NCBI RefSeq assembly: GCF_003363755.1 | Contig: NZ_CP031396.1 | Coordinates: 4,868,501-4,932,500, forward strand | Direction of reading: 5' to 3' | Source: Pseudomonas protegens | GTDB lineage: Bacteria > Pseudomonadota > Gammaproteobacteria > Pseudomonadales > Pseudomonadaceae | Length of the DNA: 64,000 nt | Part shown: positions 61,574 through 64,000 of the stretch, in pieces | Layout: the number at the start of each line of letters is the position of its first letter | How positions within the stretch are numbered: the stretch's first letter is position 1 | Notes under the pieces: model-generated | What the model was told of the DNA's origin: nothing | Databases searched by the model: none | What the model saw: the letters and a program-made list of their open reading frames with translations, nothing else | Position numbers and translations under genes: made by a program

Positions 61574-62872
61574 TCATTCTTGAGCGGTCGCCTGATCCTT
61601 GGCCTGGCGCTTTTCGATGGCATCCACCAGGCGCTTGGCCAGTGCCGGGTAGTTCTCATCGAAGTGATGGCCGCCCGGCAGCTTCATGGCTTCACCGACC
61701 GCAGTCTTGTCGGTGCAGCCGCTTTCGTCGACTTCTTCCTCACCGTAGATGCACACCACCTTGGCGGCGGGCAGCTTGGCCATTTCCGGGCCGGTGGCAG
61801 CTTCCTTGCCAGCATTGCCCAGCCAGCCTTCGACTTCGATCTCGAAGCTGCCGGTACGGGCGAAGGCCAGCAGGATAATGGCGTCGACCCGCTGCTGCTC
61901 GGCTTCCGGCAGGCGGTTGTAGATCGCCGGCAGCACGTCGGCGCCGAAGGAGTAGCCGGTCAGCACGAAGCGCTTGGTGCCCCACTTCTGCCGGTAGTGC
62001 TGCATCAGTTCGGTGAGGTCAACGGCGCTTTGCTCAGGCGTCTTGTGCTGCCAGTAGTAGCGCAGGGTGTCGATGCCCACCACCGGGTAGCCGATCTTGG
62101 CCATCTCGCCAGCCACGTCGCGGTCCAGGTCGCGCCAGCCGCCGTCGCCGGAGAGGAACAGGGTCACGGTGTCCTTGGCTTGGCCGGCCGGGACTTCCAC
62201 CACGGGAATGTTCAGGCCGCCGTTTTCAGAACCCACCAGCAGCTTGCGCAGCTCGTTGTTCAGCACTTGGGGCAGGTGGATGTCGTAGTCGCTGATGCTG
62301 GTGGTGGCGTTGGGGGTATCACGCACGAAGCCGGCACTTTCGTCATCCGGGTTGTCGTTCCAGGCCACCAGCCAGTGGCCGTGGGCCAGGGTCTTGGGCA
62401 GTGGATCGGTGCAGCCGGGCGCCGGGTTAATGGTGAAGCCCACCGACACGGCCTGGGCCTTGTCGTCGTTCTGGGTGGCGACCCAGCGCCAGGCCAGGGC
62501 CGCGCCCGGGCCGATGCCGCTGACCAGGGTGGCCGGGCCGTTGAGCTGGGGCAGGGCGCTTTGCAGGGCTTGTTCCTGCAGTTTGCAATCGTCCTTGGGC
62601 AGGATCACCTGGACGATCTGCGCCGCGCCGCTGCGGCTCAGGGCCAGCAGTTGTTTGTCGGTCAGGGTCGAATCAGGCAACACCGCCACCACCACCCGGG
62701 CCTTGGCCTTGGTGCCGGGGGTCACACGGGTCAGGGTCGAGCCGTCGGCCTGGGTCAGTTGTTCCAGGGTCGGTTCAGGGGCGGGGCGGTTCCACCACCA
62801 GTAGCCACCACCCGCAAGCAAAGCCAGTACCACCAGTGTGGCCAGCAGATACCGCCAAGAGCGTTGAATCAT
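61574..62872 (-). CDS. acvB: AcvB/VirJ-type periplasmic hydrolase
   Basis: The 432-residue protein has an N-terminal anchor (YLLATLVVLALLAGGGYWWW) and a VirJ domain with LSGDGGWRDLD and the alpha/beta-hydrolase motif GYSFGADVLPAIYN. AcvB/VirJ proteins degrade lysyl-phosphatidylglycerol, which agrees with the adjacent mprF. The ATGA-type junction with mprF implies one operon. Confidence 0.92.
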   Translation of the reverse strand: MIQRSWRYLLATLVVLALLAGGGYWWWNRPAPEPTLEQLTQADGSTLTRVTPGTKAKARVVVAVLPDSTLTDKQLLALSRSGAAQIVQVILPKDDCKLQEQALQSALPQLNGPATLVSGIGPGAALAWRWVATQNDDKAQAVSVGFTINPAPGCTDPLPKTLAHGHWLVAWNDNPDDESAGFVRDTPNATTSISDYDIHLPQVLNNELRKLLVGSENGGLNIPVVEVPAGQAKDTVTLFLSGDGGWRDLDRDVAGEMAKIGYPVVGIDTLRYYWQHKTPEQSAVDLTELMQHYRQKWGTKRFVLTGYSFGADVLPAIYNRLPEAEQQRVDAIILLAFARTGSFEIEVEGWLGNAGKEAATGPEMAKLPAAKVVCIYGEEEVDESGCTDKTAVGEAMKLPGGHHFDENYPALAKRLVDAIEKRQAKDQATAQE

Positions 62873-64000
62873 CAGCGTTTCACCAATCCAGTCAGGCCGC
62901 CTGCGATCAGGGCGGCGGTGTCGGCCAGTGCCACCAGCGGGTCGAGCCCGGCCGGCACGGCCATGTAACGGGGTTCCCAGTCGGGCTGGAACTTGTCTTT
63001 GAAGCGGCGCAAACCTTGGAAGTTATACAGTTGCTCGCCGCGGCGGAAGACCATCGAGCCGAGGCGTTGGGTCAGCGGCGCGCCACGTCGCGGTTGCAGG
63101 CCGGACAGCGGCACCATGCCCAGGCTGAAGCGGGCGTATCCGTGATTTTTATAATGCTGGATCAGGCCGACCATCATGAACTCCATGGTCAGCTTCGGCG
63201 CGTCCGGGTGCGCACGCATCAAGTCGAGGCTGGCCAGGTCATGGCTGTAGGTCTCGAGCAGGTTGGCGAAGGCCACCGGGCGTCCTTCAAAACGGATGAT
63301 CGCGATGCGGAAGTGCTTGAGGTAGTCGTCGCTGAAACGGCCCAGGGAGAAGCCTTTCTCGCGGACGTTCTTGCCGGTCAGCCAGGCATCGGAGATGACC
63401 TTCAGCTCATCCATCGGCGCTTGCCCGGGTTCGTGGATCTCCAGCGACAGGCCGTCGCGGGTGCCGCGGTTCCAGGTGTAGCGCAGGTCCTTCATCTCCT
63501 TGCCCTTGGCTTCCAGGTCAAAGCGCTTGAGATCGACCCGGGCTTCTTCGCCGAGCTTGATCGCGGTCAGGCCGATGTCCATGTAGTAGGGCAGGTTTTC
63601 CGCCCGTACCTGGTAGAACACCGGGCGCGCGTGGTGCAGGTCGCACAGGTCGCGGAACTGCCAGATCATTTCCGCGCGCTGCTGGGTCGGGCCGATGGGG
63701 TCGTACAGCGCCACCAGGCTGCGGCCGCGGCGAGCGTACATCAGGAAGGCATCGTCGTTGGGGTGGAACAGCAGCGCCTTGTCACCGGTCAGGGCCAGGC
63801 CACCATCGGGTTGGGACGAGGCCATGAGGATCTTCGCAGCCTTGTCCAGCTCGTCGCTGGTGGGCAGGTGGATGACCGGGCGTGCGGTACGCAGCAGCCA
63901 GGTCAGGGACACCACCAGCAACAGCACCGCAGCCCCCAACAGCGAACGCAGGCCCCGAGGGGCGTCGGCGTCGAGGGTGAACTGCCACCACAGTTGATGG
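62872..64000 (-). CDS. mprF: Phosphatidylglycerol lysyl/alanyltransferase, C-terminal part
   Basis: Open to the window edge; 376 codons visible. They contain the last TM segment (LLGAAVLLLVVSLTWLL) and the cytoplasmic aminoacyl transferase domain (DAFLMYARRGRSLVALYDPIG; FEGRPVAFANLLETYSHDLASLDLMR; MEFMMVGLIQHYKNHGYARFSLGMVPLSGL). It aminoacylates phosphatidylglycerol, lowering surface charge and sensitivity to cationic peptides. Coupled to acvB. Confidence 0.93.
   Translation of the reverse strand, partial: HQLWWQFTLDADAPRGLRSLLGAAVLLLVVSLTWLLRTARPVIHLPTSDELDKAAKILMASSQPDGGLALTGDKALLFHPNDDAFLMYARRGRSLVALYDPIGPTQQRAEMIWQFRDLCDLHHARPVFYQVRAENLPYYMDIGLTAIKLGEEARVDLKRFDLEAKGKEMKDLRYTWNRGTRDGLSLEIHEPGQAPMDELKVISDAWLTGKNVREKGFSLGRFSDDYLKHFRIAIIRFEGRPVAFANLLETYSHDLASLDLMRAHPDAPKLTMEFMMVGLIQHYKNHGYARFSLGMVPLSGLQPRRGAPLTQRLGSMVFRRGEQLYNFQGLRRFKDKFQPDWEPRYMAVPAGLDPLVALADTAALIAGGLTGLVKR

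Overview
The window is a stretch of a Pseudomonas chromosome, most likely from the P. fluorescens group (P. protegens / P. chlororaphis type). The evidence is a GC-rich genome with Pseudomonas codon use, gene orders such as ispF-truD-surE-pcm-nlpD-rpoS-rsmZ-fdxA-mutS, cinA-recA-recX and finR/fpr, and several REP elements of the kinds common in that group. The species call is an inference from gene order and recalled family sequences; no search was run.

Left flank (1-12.3 kb): end of ispD, a LysR regulator divergent from the glutathione-dependent formaldehyde detoxification pair (adhC, fghA), then ispF, truD, surE, pcm, nlpD and rpoS. Behind rpoS lies the Gac/Rsm small RNA rsmZ with a GacA-type upstream box and a readable promoter, then fdxA and mutS on the minus strand.

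Centre (12.4-44.8 kb), between mutS and cinA-recA-recX: a double contractile-tail (R-type tailocin) locus. It has no capsid, portal, terminase, integrase or replication gene. It opens with a self-cleaving CI/PrtR-type repressor and a sigma70-like promoter buried in five ATGCAT motifs. Next come a leader with an intrinsic-terminator hairpin and a holin. Tailocin 1 (14.2-26.7 kb) is P2/R-pyocin-like: baseplate V-W-J-I, fibre and chaperone, sheath, tube, E/E', tape measure, U, X, D. Two atypical genes separate the modules: a GH18 glycosidase with a Sec signal peptide, and a pilin-like beta protein without one. Tailocin 2 (28.7-42.9 kb) is Mu/SfV-like: gp37, gp38, sheath, tube, gp41 with frameshift, a repeat-containing tape measure, gp43-gp48, and two tandem fibre/chaperone cassettes. 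The locus ends with a GH19 endolysin, nested Rz/Rz1 spanins, a Com-like zinc finger and an orphan gene. The holin lies at one end and endolysin plus spanins at the other, so both particles probably share one switch and one lysis system. Dual tailocins at mutS/cinA are known from P. chlororaphis, so the overall architecture is not new. The less familiar parts are the repeated terminator-like hairpins inside the operon, the CTT-TGA frameshift site, the GH18 and pilin-like pair, and the 41-residue repeats in the second tape measure.

Right flank (45-64 kb): cinA, recA (with a LexA box), recX, a LOG-family hydrolase, a PA3611-like secreted protein, a DTW-domain tRNA enzyme, an EamA transporter, an ErdR-like regulator, dgkA, finR/fpr, trmO, a DUF1456 gene, an RsuA/RluF-like protein that seems to lack its catalytic Asp, a GNAT enzyme, rimO and kup. 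After these come a DUF3077 gene preceded by what looks like a C4-type antisense RNA, then acvB and the C-terminal part of mprF. RecA ties this flank to the tailocins, because the repressor carries the Ala-Gly / Ser-Lys features of RecA-stimulated self-cleavage.
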